From contig CAJWBQ010000005.1 in NCBI GenBank assembly GCA_913020115.1, positions 86,340 through 150,339 of the forward strand: a stretch of 64,000 nt of DNA, written 5' to 3'. The notes below the pieces were generated by a model. That model was not told where the DNA came from and ran no database searches. It saw nothing but the letters and a program-made list of their open reading frames with translations. Below, piece after piece: positions 19,129 through 26,675 of this stretch (positions are counted from its first letter, which is position 1; the number at the start of each line of letters is the position of its first letter). This stretch comes from an uncultured Cellvibrionales bacterium (GTDB lineage Bacteria > Pseudomonadota > Gammaproteobacteria > Pseudomonadales > Cellvibrionaceae). The position numbers and the translations under genes are program-made.

Positions 19129-19788
19129 ATGGTAAAAGATTCTCGTTTATACAATAGTATTCGCATTACGGCATTGTTTGTGGCGCTTCTTTGGCTGATC
19201 AAGATTGGCGAGTTTTTGTCAGGTGTGTCGCTGCATGCTTTTGGGGTTTATCCCCGCGAGCTAAGCCATCTTAGTGGCATTCTCTCTGCACCCATAATTC
19301 ACGGTTCATTCAGTCACTTAATTTCCAATAGCTTACCGTTGTTGTTGCTGGGTAGCGCCTTGCTGTATGGCTACCCGCGTGCGCGTTATCTGTCTCTGCT
19401 TATTATCTGGCTGGTGTCTGGTCTCGGTGTGTGGTTTTTTGCTCGCGAGAGTTTTCATTTTGGCGCTAGCGGCCTTACCCATGGCATGTTCTTCTTTTTG
19501 TTTTTGAGCGGAATATTGCGACGCGACAAGCGTTCTATTGCACTGTTGATGATTGCGTTTTTTATGTACGGCGGCATGCTCTTGTCGGTCTTCCCCAGTG
19601 AGCCAGATATTTCCTTTGAGTATCATGGTTTTGGTGCTCTGGGTGGTCTGCTCAGCGCCTATTTGTTTAGGTCCTGGGATCTTCCCCCTGCGCGTCGTTA
19701 TTCTTGGGACATTGAAACGGAGACAGATGACAATGTGGCCATAGGCGATGCCTGGAAAATTGATGAAAAGGATAAGCCTGAGTACTGA
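19129..19788 (+). CDS. Rhomboid-family intramembrane serine protease
   Basis: A 219-residue membrane protein with six hydrophobic segments. The catalytic Ser114 lies in FGASGLTHG and the catalytic His166 in YHGFGALGG. HGSFSHLISN at 58-67 supplies the His and Asn of the oxyanion region. Rhomboids cleave transmembrane substrates within the bilayer. The C-terminal 40 residues are acidic and cytoplasmic. It is divergent from the ABC exporter; the aminotransferase gene starts 68 bases downstream on the same strand. The substrate is unknown. Confidence 0.9.
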   Translation: MVKDSRLYNSIRITALFVALLWLIKIGEFLSGVSLHAFGVYPRELSHLSGILSAPIIHGSFSHLISNSLPLLLLGSALLYGYPRARYLSLLIIWLVSGLGVWFFARESFHFGASGLTHGMFFFLFLSGILRRDKRSIALLMIAFFMYGGMLLSVFPSEPDISFEYHGFGALGGLLSAYLFRSWDLPPARRYSWDIETETDDNVAIGDAWKIDEKDKPEY

Positions 19789-19856
19789 ACCCGCTGTCGC
19801 TAAGTGTTATCCTCTGTCTCCTTCAAATTGTCACCCTTCAATAAGAGAGTTTTACT

Positions 19857-20990
19857 ATGCCTGGATTGTTACCCGATGTTGATCCCAATGGGCTGCTGGA
19901 ATATTCGGTGGTGTTTACCGACCGCTCACTAAACCATATGTCTCAGTCCTTTCAAGGGGCAATGAATGATATTTCTACCACTCTGAAGCAGGTTTATGCT
20001 GCTCAAGCAGTGGCGGTTGTGCCAGGTGGGGGTACTTACGGGATGGAGGCTGTGGCCCGTCAATTTGCGACGAATCAAAAGTGTTTGATCATTCGCAATG
20101 GTTGGTTCAGTTTTCGCTGGAGTCAGATTTTGGAGGCGGGTGATATTGCCTCTGAGTCGATCGTTATGGAAGCCCAGCCAATCAGTGCAGGCTCGGCGGT
20201 TTCTTTTGCGCCGGCGGCCATTGAGGACGTTGTGGCGCGAATTAAAGCTGAGAAGCCCAATTTGGTTTTTGCGCCCCATGTAGAGACGGCTTCGGGCATG
20301 TTGCTACCTGATGATTATTTGCGTGCGGTGGCCGATGCGGTGCACTCGGTGGGCGGAATGTTTGTTCTGGATTGTATTGCTTCTGGAACACTCTGGGTGG
20401 ATATGAAAGCCTGCGGCGTTGATATTCTTATTAGTGCGCCTCAGAAGGGCTGGAGTGCTTCGCCTTGTGCTGCTCTGGTGATGCTGGGCGAGACGGCCCG
20501 TGAGCGCATTGAGCACACTACAAGCACGAGTTTTGCCTGCGATTTGCGTAAGTGGCTGCAAATTATGGAGGCTTATGAGAACGGTGGGCACGCTTACCAT
20601 GCAACTATGCCTACTGATGCTCTGATGGTGTTCCGAGATACGATGAAGGAAACTGAGGCCTACGGGTTTGAGAAGGTTCGGGAGGAGGCGCTTGAGCTGG
20701 GTGGACGGGTACGTGAGCTGCTGGTTGCCCGCGGTTTTGTGAGTGTGGCGGCACCGGGGTTTCAGGCGCCGGGGGTTGTGGTGAGTTATACGAACGATGG
20801 CGGGTTTAAGTCTGGGGCTAAGTTTGTGGCCCAAGGGATGCAAATTGCGGCTGGGGTGCCTCTGCAATGTAATGAACCTGAGGATTTTCAGACGTTTAGG
20901 TTGGGGCTGTTTGGGCTGGATAAGTTGCATAATGTTGAGCGGACTTTGGCGCATTTGACGAAGGCTTTGGATGGGATTGCTGAGGGATAG
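19857..20990 (+). CDS. Class V PLP-dependent aminotransferase
   Basis: A 377-residue fold-type I enzyme of the alanine/serine-glyoxylate aminotransferase group. Visible motifs are VPGGGTYGMEAVARQ near residue 55, APHVETASGMLLP, the PLP-binding aspartate in VLDCIASGT and the Schiff-base lysine in ISAPQKGWS. The substrate pair is not determined; amino group transfer to glyoxylate or pyruvate is likely. Codon use changes along the gene: the 3' third is heavy in G- and T-ending codons compared with the 5' third. A tandem array and a large palindrome (copy A) begin eight bases after its stop. Confidence 0.85.
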   Translation: MPGLLPDVDPNGLLEYSVVFTDRSLNHMSQSFQGAMNDISTTLKQVYAAQAVAVVPGGGTYGMEAVARQFATNQKCLIIRNGWFSFRWSQILEAGDIASESIVMEAQPISAGSAVSFAPAAIEDVVARIKAEKPNLVFAPHVETASGMLLPDDYLRAVADAVHSVGGMFVLDCIASGTLWVDMKACGVDILISAPQKGWSASPCAALVMLGETARERIEHTTSTSFACDLRKWLQIMEAYENGGHAYHATMPTDALMVFRDTMKETEAYGFEKVREEALELGGRVRELLVARGFVSVAAPGFQAPGVVVSYTNDGGFKSGAKFVAQGMQIAAGVPLQCNEPEDFQTFRLGLFGLDKLHNVERTLAHLTKALDGIAEG

Positions 20991-20997
20991 GGTCGAG

Positions 20998-21082
20998 GCG
21001 CTAGTACGCAAAGGATAGACGGTGCTAGTGCGGCTAAGAAAAGCAGTGCCAGCGCGCCAGGATAGGCAGTGCCCGCTCCACC
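20998..21082 (+). repeat. Degenerate 24-bp tandem array leading into palindrome copy A
   Basis: About three and a half diverged units of 23-24 bp start at 20998, 21022, 21046 and 21069, each with a GTGC-like head (GCGC, GTGC, GTGC, GTGC). The array starts eight bases after the aminotransferase stop. The end of the third unit and the fourth unit double as the left outer arm of the palindrome at 21059. Confidence 0.65.
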
Positions 21083-21233
21083 ACGCCCGAACGCTCGCTT
21101 TACCCCTCTGACCAACCCGCTGCGGAACTCGCAAGGAGACGCTCAGACAGTCCTCGCTCAATGACGTTGGTCAGAGGGGTAAAGCGAGACACGCGTTCTG
21201 AATGGGCGCGGCGGAGCAGGCACTGCCTATCCT
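21059..21233 (+). repeat. Palindromic repeat element, copy A
   Basis: A 175-bp imperfect palindrome with three layers. The outer arms 21059-21088 and 21204-21233 pair with only a few mismatches. Next comes a conserved CGCCCGAACG opposite CGTTC-TGAAT-GGGCG, where TGAAT bulges. The inner stem is a perfect 23-bp inverted repeat, 21094-21116 with 21166-21188. The 49-base loop (21117-21165) contains GCTGCGGAACTCGC and CAGTCCTCGCT, shared with copies B and C. It is non-coding in all frames. It could act as a cruciform in DNA or as a long hairpin at the 3' end of the aminotransferase mRNA. I do not recognise the family. Confidence 0.85.
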
Positions 21234-21344
21234 TAATTCTGTGCTCACCCCCCCCCTTTTTTTAATGTGCCACTTTGATCTTTTGATATGCTGTCTTGGT
21301 GCTCGGTCGACTGGAATTTGTATTTTTAATTTGTTGGGGGTTTT

Positions 21345-22133
21345 ATGCGGGGGCTACCTGTTGAGGATTTGACGGTCACTGTTTTGCAGCAGGCGCTTGT
21401 CTGGCAAGACGCGGTGGCTAATCGTGAGGCTTTTGGGTCGGCGATTTTGACTCTGCAGACGCCTAGTGATCTTGTGGTGCTGCCGGAGATGTTTACGGCG
21501 GGGTTTTCTATGGACTCTGAGAAGGTGGCTGAGGAGGCTGAGGGACCTACTCTTGCCTGGATGCGGGAGATGGCGGCGGTGTCTGGGGCGGTTGTTGTGG
21601 GAAGTTATGGGGTTCGAGCACTGCAGGGGGTGGTGAATCGCTTGGTGTGGATGCGGCCTGATGGATCTTTTGAGTTTTATGATAAACGCCATTTGTTTCG
21701 CATGGCTGGTGAGCATGAGCGTTATGTGGCGGGGGGTGAGCGGCTTGTGGTGGAGCTTAAGGGCTGGCGCTGCTGCCCTTTGATTTGCTATGACTTGCGC
21801 TTTCCTGTCTGGTGCCGCAACCGGGATGATTATGATTTGTTGTTGTTTGTGGCAAATTGGCCGGCGGCGCGGGCGTTTCCTTGGCGTACGCTGCTGTTGG
21901 CGCGGGCGATGGAGAATTTGAGTTGTGTGGTGGGGGTGAACCGGGTGGGTGTGGACGGTAATGGTTACGCTTATTCTGGGGACAGTGTTGTTTTGGATGC
22001 GCAGGGGCGGGCTCTGGTGGAACCTCTGGATAGGGAGGGGGCGTTTACAGCGGTGTTGAGCGCGCAGGAGCTGCGGCGTTTTCGGGAGAAGTTTCCGGCA
22101 AATTTGGACGCGGATGATTTTTCGCTGCTCTAG
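21345..22133 (+). CDS. Nitrilase-superfamily omega-amidase (YafV/NIT2-like)
   Basis: A 262-residue carbon-nitrogen hydrolase. The catalytic triad is visible: Glu in VVLPEMFTAGF, Lys in FYDKRHLFRM and Cys in CCPLICYDLRFPVWCR. The DLRFP context and length match YafV/NIT2 omega-amidases, which hydrolyse alpha-ketoglutaramate or ketosuccinamate left by glutamine or asparagine transamination. An aminotransferase gene lies just upstream on the same strand, a possible functional partner, but a palindrome and 350 bases separate them. The coding strand is very rich in G and T, unlike most of the window. A C9T7 homopolymer tract lies 80 bases upstream. Confidence 0.87.
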   Translation: MRGLPVEDLTVTVLQQALVWQDAVANREAFGSAILTLQTPSDLVVLPEMFTAGFSMDSEKVAEEAEGPTLAWMREMAAVSGAVVVGSYGVRALQGVVNRLVWMRPDGSFEFYDKRHLFRMAGEHERYVAGGERLVVELKGWRCCPLICYDLRFPVWCRNRDDYDLLLFVANWPAARAFPWRTLLLARAMENLSCVVGVNRVGVDGNGYAYSGDSVVLDAQGRALVEPLDREGAFTAVLSAQELRRFREKFPANLDADDFSLL

Positions 22134-22208
22134 GCTGGGGCGGTTTGGGTTGTTGTGGTTAATGCAGGGTTCATTTTGTTGGGCTATGCTGGCGAATTGT
22201 TGTATTTA

Positions 22209-22727
22209 ATGGGTAGGCTTTTGTCTTTTTTCCTGAATTTTCTTTTGTGCTTTTTACTCATCGGCGGGTCGCTTGACTCGTTGGCGAATGATGCTGTGAG
22301 CACGTCTAACGCTGACGCTGAGGCTTCGTCTGAAGTTCGGGAGGGGGAGACTATCTGGCTGGAGAAAAAAATTAAGCCTTCAACACGCTGGCTTGAGGGC
22401 TTGGTGAAGCCTATGACAACTTGGATGGAGCAGCGGGTTCAAGAGAAGATTCATGGGCCGGGGCCTGAGAAGCCGACGGTGGTTCAGGTGGTTCCTTCTA
22501 CGGCTGAGGTTGTGCCCAGTTCGGGAGATTTGATGGATGAGGCGGCTATTGCAAAGTTGGCTCAGGCTTTGGTTCCAGGGCAGGTGCTGCGAATTAAGCT
22601 GCTTCAGAAGCAGCCTTTGCAATACCGGGTGAAGCTTATTTCAAATTCGGGTGAAATTCATAAGTTGTATTTAAATGCTCGCAGTGGCGAGCGTATTCCT
22701 TTGATAAAACGGCACAAGGAACCTTAA
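22209..22727 (+). CDS. Exported PepSY-like protein upstream of a two-component system
   Basis: About 172 residues from the ATG at 22209, which gives a clean signal peptide (MGRLLSFFLNFLLCFLLIGG, cleavage near SLA-ND). A GTG at 22155 would add 18 residues; neither start has a good ribosome site. The middle is low-complexity and charged; the last 60 residues (AKLAQALVPGQVLRIKLLQK to LNARSGERI) resemble a PepSY domain. It ends four bases before the response-regulator ATG. PepSY proteins often neighbour PhoP/PhoQ-like genes and may modulate the sensor in the periplasm; that role is inference. Confidence 0.7.
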   Translation: MGRLLSFFLNFLLCFLLIGGSLDSLANDAVSTSNADAEASSEVREGETIWLEKKIKPSTRWLEGLVKPMTTWMEQRVQEKIHGPGPEKPTVVQVVPSTAEVVPSSGDLMDEAAIAKLAQALVPGQVLRIKLLQKQPLQYRVKLISNSGEIHKLYLNARSGERIPLIKRHKEP

Positions 22728-22731
22728 GGCC

Positions 22732-23409
22732 ATGCGAATTTTGTTGGTTGAGGATGATTTGGAAATTCAGCAGCAGCTACAGGCTTTGTTTGAACGGCGG
22801 GAGTTTCAGGTGAATGTGGCCAGTGATGGTATGGAGGCTTTGTTTTACGCAGGGGAATATGAAATTGACTTGGCTGTTGTGGACCTCGGTTTGCCAAAAA
22901 TGGATGGCCTGGAGCTGATTGAGAAGCTTCGGCAGGGGCGGCGAGAATTTCCTATTTTGGTCTTAACTGCGCGAAGTACTTGGAAGTCGAAGGTGGAGGG
23001 GCTTGATGCTGGCGCAGATGATTATTTAACGAAGCCTTTTCAGCCTGAGGAGCTTCTCGCTCGGGTAAATGCTCTGTTGCGGCGTGCGCACGGGCGCACT
23101 AGCACGCGTTTGGAGCTGGGGCCTTTGGCCCTGGATACCAGAAATCATGTGATTTATTTACACGATCAGGAGATGGATCTGACGGCGTTTGAGTTTAAGG
23201 TCTTGGAGCATTTTCTGATGCACCCGGGAAAGATCGTCACCCGCACGATGCTGATCGATCGTTTATACGATGATCAAGAGGACCGCGATAGTAATGTGGT
23301 GGAGGTGATTGTTGCACGTCTGCGAAAAAAGCTGGGGGTTCGGGACGATTACCGACCTATTGAGACGCTGCGAGGGCGAGGTTATCGTTTCGTGAGCGGA
23401 AATATCTGA
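22732..23409 (+). CDS. OmpR/PhoP-family response regulator
   Basis: A 225-residue DNA-binding regulator. The receiver domain starts MRILLVEDD with the phosphoacceptor Asp51 in LAVVDLGLPKMDG and Lys in YLTKPFQPEEL. The C-terminal winged helix shows VTRTMLIDRLYDDQEDRDSN and LRGRGYRFV. It resembles PhoP. The kinase gene starts two bases after its stop, so they are translationally linked. Likely targets are the lipoprotein and mipA genes downstream, where 11-bp-spaced direct repeats lie near a promoter. Confidence 0.93.
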   Translation: MRILLVEDDLEIQQQLQALFERREFQVNVASDGMEALFYAGEYEIDLAVVDLGLPKMDGLELIEKLRQGRREFPILVLTARSTWKSKVEGLDAGADDYLTKPFQPEELLARVNALLRRAHGRTSTRLELGPLALDTRNHVIYLHDQEMDLTAFEFKVLEHFLMHPGKIVTRTMLIDRLYDDQEDRDSNVVEVIVARLRKKLGVRDDYRPIETLRGRGYRFVSGNI

Positions 23410-23411
23410 GG

Positions 23412-24788
23412 GTGGTTCAGTCCTCTTTAACACGCCGTCTGTTTTTGTCGGCGAGCATTGTTATCAGTCTGTTTCTAGGGGGAGCGGCACTGCTGTTAGA
23501 TCGGGCTTTTTCCGCGAGTCTCGAAAATATTGTGCGAGAGAAATTACGATTACACACTTACTCTCTGATTACGGTCGCTGAAAATGAAGACGGCAAAATG
23601 GAGCTGCCGGCGGTATTGGCGGAACCTCGGTTTAACTCTGCAGATAAACCGCTGTTGGGAATAGTGACCGGCGGTAAGGGTGAGGAATATTGGCGGAGTG
23701 TGTCGGCGAGCACTTTGCGCTTCTCGTTGCCTATCCCTGACGATGGTGAATGGTTGTTCGGGCACGCGGAAGACCGTTTAGGCAATCAATATTATGTGTC
23801 GAGTTACAGCACGCTTTGGCCTGATGATCGGGGTGGTAAGTCTGCGTTCATTTTTACGGTTATGGAAGACATGGAATATTATCAAAGTGATCTTCAAGAG
23901 TATCGCTCGGCCATGCTTCTGGCACTGTTGTTGGTTGGGGGTGTGCTGTTGGCCTTGCAAGCCATCATTTTGCGCTGGGGTTTAATGCCGGTGCGTACAC
24001 TGGAGGCCGAGGTGGACGCTATGGGGCAGGGTGAATCCCGTTCGCTGTCGGGTCGTTATCCTTCCGAGTTGCGGGGCCTGGTCAGCAATGTGAATTTATT
24101 GATTGATAATGAGCGGCGGCAGCGAGAGAAATATCGCGACCGAATGGCCGATTTGTCACACAGTTTAAAAACCCCTTTGTCGGTATTAAAAGGACTGGAG
24201 CAGGATGTTACGGAAGGGCATTTGGCTACGGACCCTCAGGCATTGCTTGGTCGTTTGAATCAGCAGGTGGATAAGATGCGAGGCATCATTGACTATCAGC
24301 TGCGGCAGGCCGTCTCGGCAGGGCAAAATATAAGTTTTGTTGCTATTCCTCTTGCGCCGGAGGTGCTCACTACGCTCGACGCGCTAGACAAGGTCTACGC
24401 CCACAAGCAGGTTGTTGCTGAGCTGGAGATCGACGACGATATTCAAGTGTTTGCAGATGAAGGCGACTTGGCCGAGATATTGGGTAATGTACTCGACAAT
24501 GCCTATAAGTATTGCGCACGCAAGGTTATGACTCGGGCGACGGTTGTGGCCTTGGGCAGTGGCCAAGCGAGTGTACGTATAACCATTGAAGACGATGGCG
24601 CAGGAGTGCCATTAGCAAAGCGTGGTGAGATCCTTAGGCGCGGGGTGCGCTTAGATTCTACCCATGCGGGGCAGGGCTTTGGTTTGGCCATTGTCGCTGA
24701 TATCATCGCGAGCTATCAAGGCCTTGTAACGGTAGGCGAGTCGGCTTCCGGTGGCGCGTTGTTTACGCTTGAATTACCCATTCGATAA
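23412..24788 (+). CDS. PhoQ-like sensor histidine kinase
   Basis: A 458-residue inner-membrane kinase with two membrane segments (about 9-30 and 167-190) flanking a periplasmic sensor region. The phosphoacceptor His250 is in MADLSHSLKTPLSVLKG, an arrangement typical of PhoQ-type kinases. The N box is NVLDNAYKYC, followed by DDGAGVP and GFGLAIV ATP-binding motifs. It starts with GTG two bases after the regulator gene. PhoQ homologues sense divalent cations, antimicrobial peptides or acid; the ligand here is unknown. Acidic-patch residues were not verified. Confidence 0.92.
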   Translation: MVQSSLTRRLFLSASIVISLFLGGAALLLDRAFSASLENIVREKLRLHTYSLITVAENEDGKMELPAVLAEPRFNSADKPLLGIVTGGKGEEYWRSVSASTLRFSLPIPDDGEWLFGHAEDRLGNQYYVSSYSTLWPDDRGGKSAFIFTVMEDMEYYQSDLQEYRSAMLLALLLVGGVLLALQAIILRWGLMPVRTLEAEVDAMGQGESRSLSGRYPSELRGLVSNVNLLIDNERRQREKYRDRMADLSHSLKTPLSVLKGLEQDVTEGHLATDPQALLGRLNQQVDKMRGIIDYQLRQAVSAGQNISFVAIPLAPEVLTTLDALDKVYAHKQVVAELEIDDDIQVFADEGDLAEILGNVLDNAYKYCARKVMTRATVVALGSGQASVRITIEDDGAGVPLAKRGEILRRGVRLDSTHAGQGFGLAIVADIIASYQGLVTVGESASGGALFTLELPIR

Positions 24789-24809
24789 TTTTAAAAGGAC
24801 CTATTAAAA

Positions 24810-25130
24810 ATGAATTCCAGTTGGGCTTCCTCAGGTATGAAAATTACCCTGAGTCTATTTTTAATCATTAATCTAGCGGCGTGCTCCAGTGTCACAATTC
24901 GCCAGGACGAAGCTGACAAAGACAACTCTGAACCCACCTACATGGACAGTAAACCTTTCTACTTTTTTGGTTTAAAAGGAGAGCATAAGGTAGATGTTAA
25001 TGAAGTGTGTGATGGTGCAGACGTCAGCCAGATGCAAACAGTGATGACTTCCTCAGATTATGTGATTGGCATGATGACTTTGTTCTTCTATGCGCCTAGA
25101 ACGGCTAAGGTTTGGTGTGAAGATGAATAA
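24810..25130 (+). CDS. Bor-like lipoprotein
   Basis: A 106-residue predicted lipoprotein, with lipobox LAAC in a short hydrophobic leader. The mature part matches the Bor family pattern: FYFFGLKGEHKVDVNEVC, a central MQTVMTSSDYVIGMM and a C-terminal YAPRTAKVWC with paired cysteines. Bor of phage lambda is an outer-membrane lipoprotein linked to serum resistance; chromosomal relatives are often under envelope stress control. The first ATG has AAAAGGA upstream; the ATG at 24837 gives a more typical signal length but no ribosome site. It follows the kinase by 21 bases and overlaps the next gene. Confidence 0.8.
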   Translation: MNSSWASSGMKITLSLFLIINLAACSSVTIRQDEADKDNSEPTYMDSKPFYFFGLKGEHKVDVNEVCDGADVSQMQTVMTSSDYVIGMMTLFFYAPRTAKVWCEDE

Positions 25131-25455
25131 TTTTAGAACGCTTCGTTTTGCCTTGCTCTTGGGGTTTATGTATCTCGGTTTGGGTTGCAGTACCATTACC
25201 TTTGTTCAAGTTGAGCAAGAGGAACCAAAGAATACCGAAACCCGCTGGCATCACACCACCTTAAATGGCATGGTTGAAATTAGTAGGCCCTTGAATACCC
25301 AGTCAATTTGCGGTGATAAAGCGTGGACGGAAATAACTACCGAACACACTTTTTATAATTGGTTGGCTCAAGTGATTATTCCCGGAATAGAGTTTTTGGT
25401 ATTTTATAGCCCCTGGACCACTGAGGTGGCGTGTCACGAGGCTGCAGTTCAGTAA
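25123..25455 (+). CDS. Second Bor-like exported protein
   Basis: A 110-residue protein starting at ATG 25123, which overlaps the previous stop by eight bases. The leader FALLLGFMYLGLGC has a cysteine, but the -3 residue is Gly rather than Leu, so lipidation is uncertain. The mature part parallels its neighbour: a HHTTLNGMVEISRPLNTQSIC stretch in which the Cys is conserved, then YNWLAQVIIPGIEFLVFYSP and TTEVAC. I read it as a diverged tandem paralogue of the Bor-like gene. Confidence 0.65.
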   Translation: MNNFRTLRFALLLGFMYLGLGCSTITFVQVEQEEPKNTETRWHHTTLNGMVEISRPLNTQSICGDKAWTEITTEHTFYNWLAQVIIPGIEFLVFYSPWTTEVACHEAAVQ

Positions 25456-25480
25456 AGTCTCATAAAAAATCGTGTTAATG

Positions 25481-25528
25481 TTCAGTTAATTTTGCATTCA
25501 GTTTTCATTCAGGCCTTGCCCTTATAGT
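25481..25528 (+). promoter_or_regulatory. Candidate response-regulator-dependent promoter
   Basis: CATTCAG occurs twice exactly 11 bp apart (25495-25501 and 25506-25512), with a further TTCAGTT at 25481. Direct repeats one helical turn apart are typical of OmpR/PhoP-family operators. A good -10 TATAGT (25523-25528) follows, but the -35 position is poor (AGTTTT), as expected for an activated promoter. It precedes the small lipoprotein and mipA. Control by the regulator encoded 2 kb upstream is inference. Confidence 0.5.
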
Positions 25529-25569
25529 AGCGTCGTACTTACAAACAACGTGAATCTATTGGGGCGGCC

Positions 25570-25707
25570 ATGAAACATTCTTTCTTTATTCTACTCACTC
25601 TTCTTGTACTTTTTTCACAGGCTTGCTCTGTTCATGAGACGGCTCCTGTCACTCTGTCTGAGAAGATTGATGCTGAGGATTTTGAAGCTCGTTTATTTGG
25701 CCTCTAA
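25570..25707 (+). CDS. 45-residue small lipoprotein candidate
   Basis: A short frame from ATG 25570 to TAA 25705-25707. It has a Lys-containing N-terminus, a hydrophobic stretch FFILLTLLVLF and a cysteine at residue 19 in FSQAC, followed by a short acidic tail. This looks like a small secreted or lipid-anchored peptide, although Gln at -2 and Ser at -3 are not an ideal lipobox. It lies 42 bases after the TATAGT -10 box and 51 bases before mipA. GGGGCGG lies just upstream of the start. No family recognised. Confidence 0.55.
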   Translation: MKHSFFILLTLLVLFSQACSVHETAPVTLSEKIDAEDFEARLFGL

Positions 25708-25758
25708 TAGAAATATCGAAATTAAATTTTCAAATTACTACAATGCGAGAAATTTTTT

Positions 25759-26538
25759 ATGAAAACATCAATATCAACAATGGCACTTTCTTTTCTAGGT
25801 AGTTTTGTTGCAATGAATACCCTCGCGAGTGACGCGATTGGGCCGGGTGACAGCGACAGTAAGTGGGTTGTGGGTGGCGCGGTGGGAACTAGTAATAATG
25901 CTTATGCCGGAGAAGATAATGAAGGGTTCATATACCCAAATATCGAATATAATGGCGAGCGGTTTTTTGTCAAAGACGGTACCTTTAACTTAGCCTTGGG
26001 ACAAAAAGGTGAATTCAGTTACGGTTTGCTGCTGACGCCTAGTGGCAGCTTTCTCGGTGATGAGAGTGAATATCGTAAGAACGCCAAGCTAGCAGGTCTG
26101 ATTGAACGAAAATATACTGTGGAAGGTGGCTATTATGTCAACCACACCACAGACCTTGGGCGCTTTCACTTTACCATGGCCACTGATCTAGGTAACAAAT
26201 ACAACGGTGTCACCGCTTCGGCTAGCTACACCTTTGATTTGCGTATGGGCGATTGGTATGTGAACCCTGTTGTTGGCATGGCTTGGATGGGCGAAGATAA
26301 AGCTAATCACCTTTTTGGTGTAAGCCAGGCCGAAGCAACCAGCCTTCGTGAGGCTTATGAGGCCGACTCGGTACTGAATGTATTCGCGGGCGTGCGGGGG
26401 CGCTATGAATTAAGCGAGCACTGGGATGTAAATGTTTCAGGCGGCGTAGTGGCCTTGGGCGACGGTATTAAAGACAGCTCAATCGTAGATGAAGACTATC
26501 TCTACCACACAAGCGTTGGTGTGAACTATAACTTCTAG
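25759..26538 (+). CDS. MipA/OmpV family outer-membrane protein
   Basis: A 259-residue protein with a cleavable signal (cleavage after TLAS) and a beta-barrel-like alternating pattern ending in the C-terminal aromatic YNF expected of outer-membrane proteins. The segments YPNIEYNGERFFVKDG and GRFHFTMATDLGNKY are typical of MipA/OmpV. MipA in E. coli scaffolds murein enzymes; OmpV-type members often respond to two-component systems controlling envelope or peptide resistance. Its position at the end of the PhoP/PhoQ-like cluster fits that. A hairpin terminator follows 16 bases after the stop. Confidence 0.85.
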   Translation: MKTSISTMALSFLGSFVAMNTLASDAIGPGDSDSKWVVGGAVGTSNNAYAGEDNEGFIYPNIEYNGERFFVKDGTFNLALGQKGEFSYGLLLTPSGSFLGDESEYRKNAKLAGLIERKYTVEGGYYVNHTTDLGRFHFTMATDLGNKYNGVTASASYTFDLRMGDWYVNPVVGMAWMGEDKANHLFGVSQAEATSLREAYEADSVLNVFAGVRGRYELSEHWDVNVSGGVVALGDGIKDSSIVDEDYLYHTSVGVNYNF

Positions 26539-26554
26539 TCCTCGTTCACAGCGT

Positions 26555-26586
26555 CGTTGGGTCCCAATTTTGGGTCCCAACGTTTT
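26555..26586 (+). terminator. Intrinsic terminator after mipA-like gene
   Basis: CGTTGGGTCCCAA (26555-26567) pairs with TTGGGTCCCAACG (26570-26582) apart from one central mismatch, with a very short loop, and TTTT follows. This should end the envelope-stress operon. Confidence 0.75.
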
Positions 26587-26675
26587 GATTTAGGGACCTT
26601 GGAGCATTGTGTTGCGCTATCCTTGAGATATACTTGCTAGTTGAGACCTGAACAGTTCATCCACTAGCGAGTATT

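Noticed and set aside
20304..21161. 285-residue minus-strand frame crossing the aminotransferase and palindrome copy A
   Set aside because: It is antisense to a clear aminotransferase and runs through a non-coding palindrome; the predicted protein is Arg/His/Pro-rich noise.
21059..21233. Integron attC site or IS element
   Set aside because: No integrase or transposase is in the window, no attC core sites (GTTRRRY/RYYYAAC) at the ends, and no target-site duplication is evident. It also contains no ORF.
21059..21233. Simple intrinsic terminator
   Set aside because: The structure is 175 bp with a conserved loop and no T-run at its 3' side, far beyond a normal rho-independent terminator.
24837..24839. 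Alternative ATG for the Bor-like lipoprotein
   Set aside because: It gives a typical signal length but has no ribosome site, whereas the upstream ATG has AAAAGGA; left as a note only.
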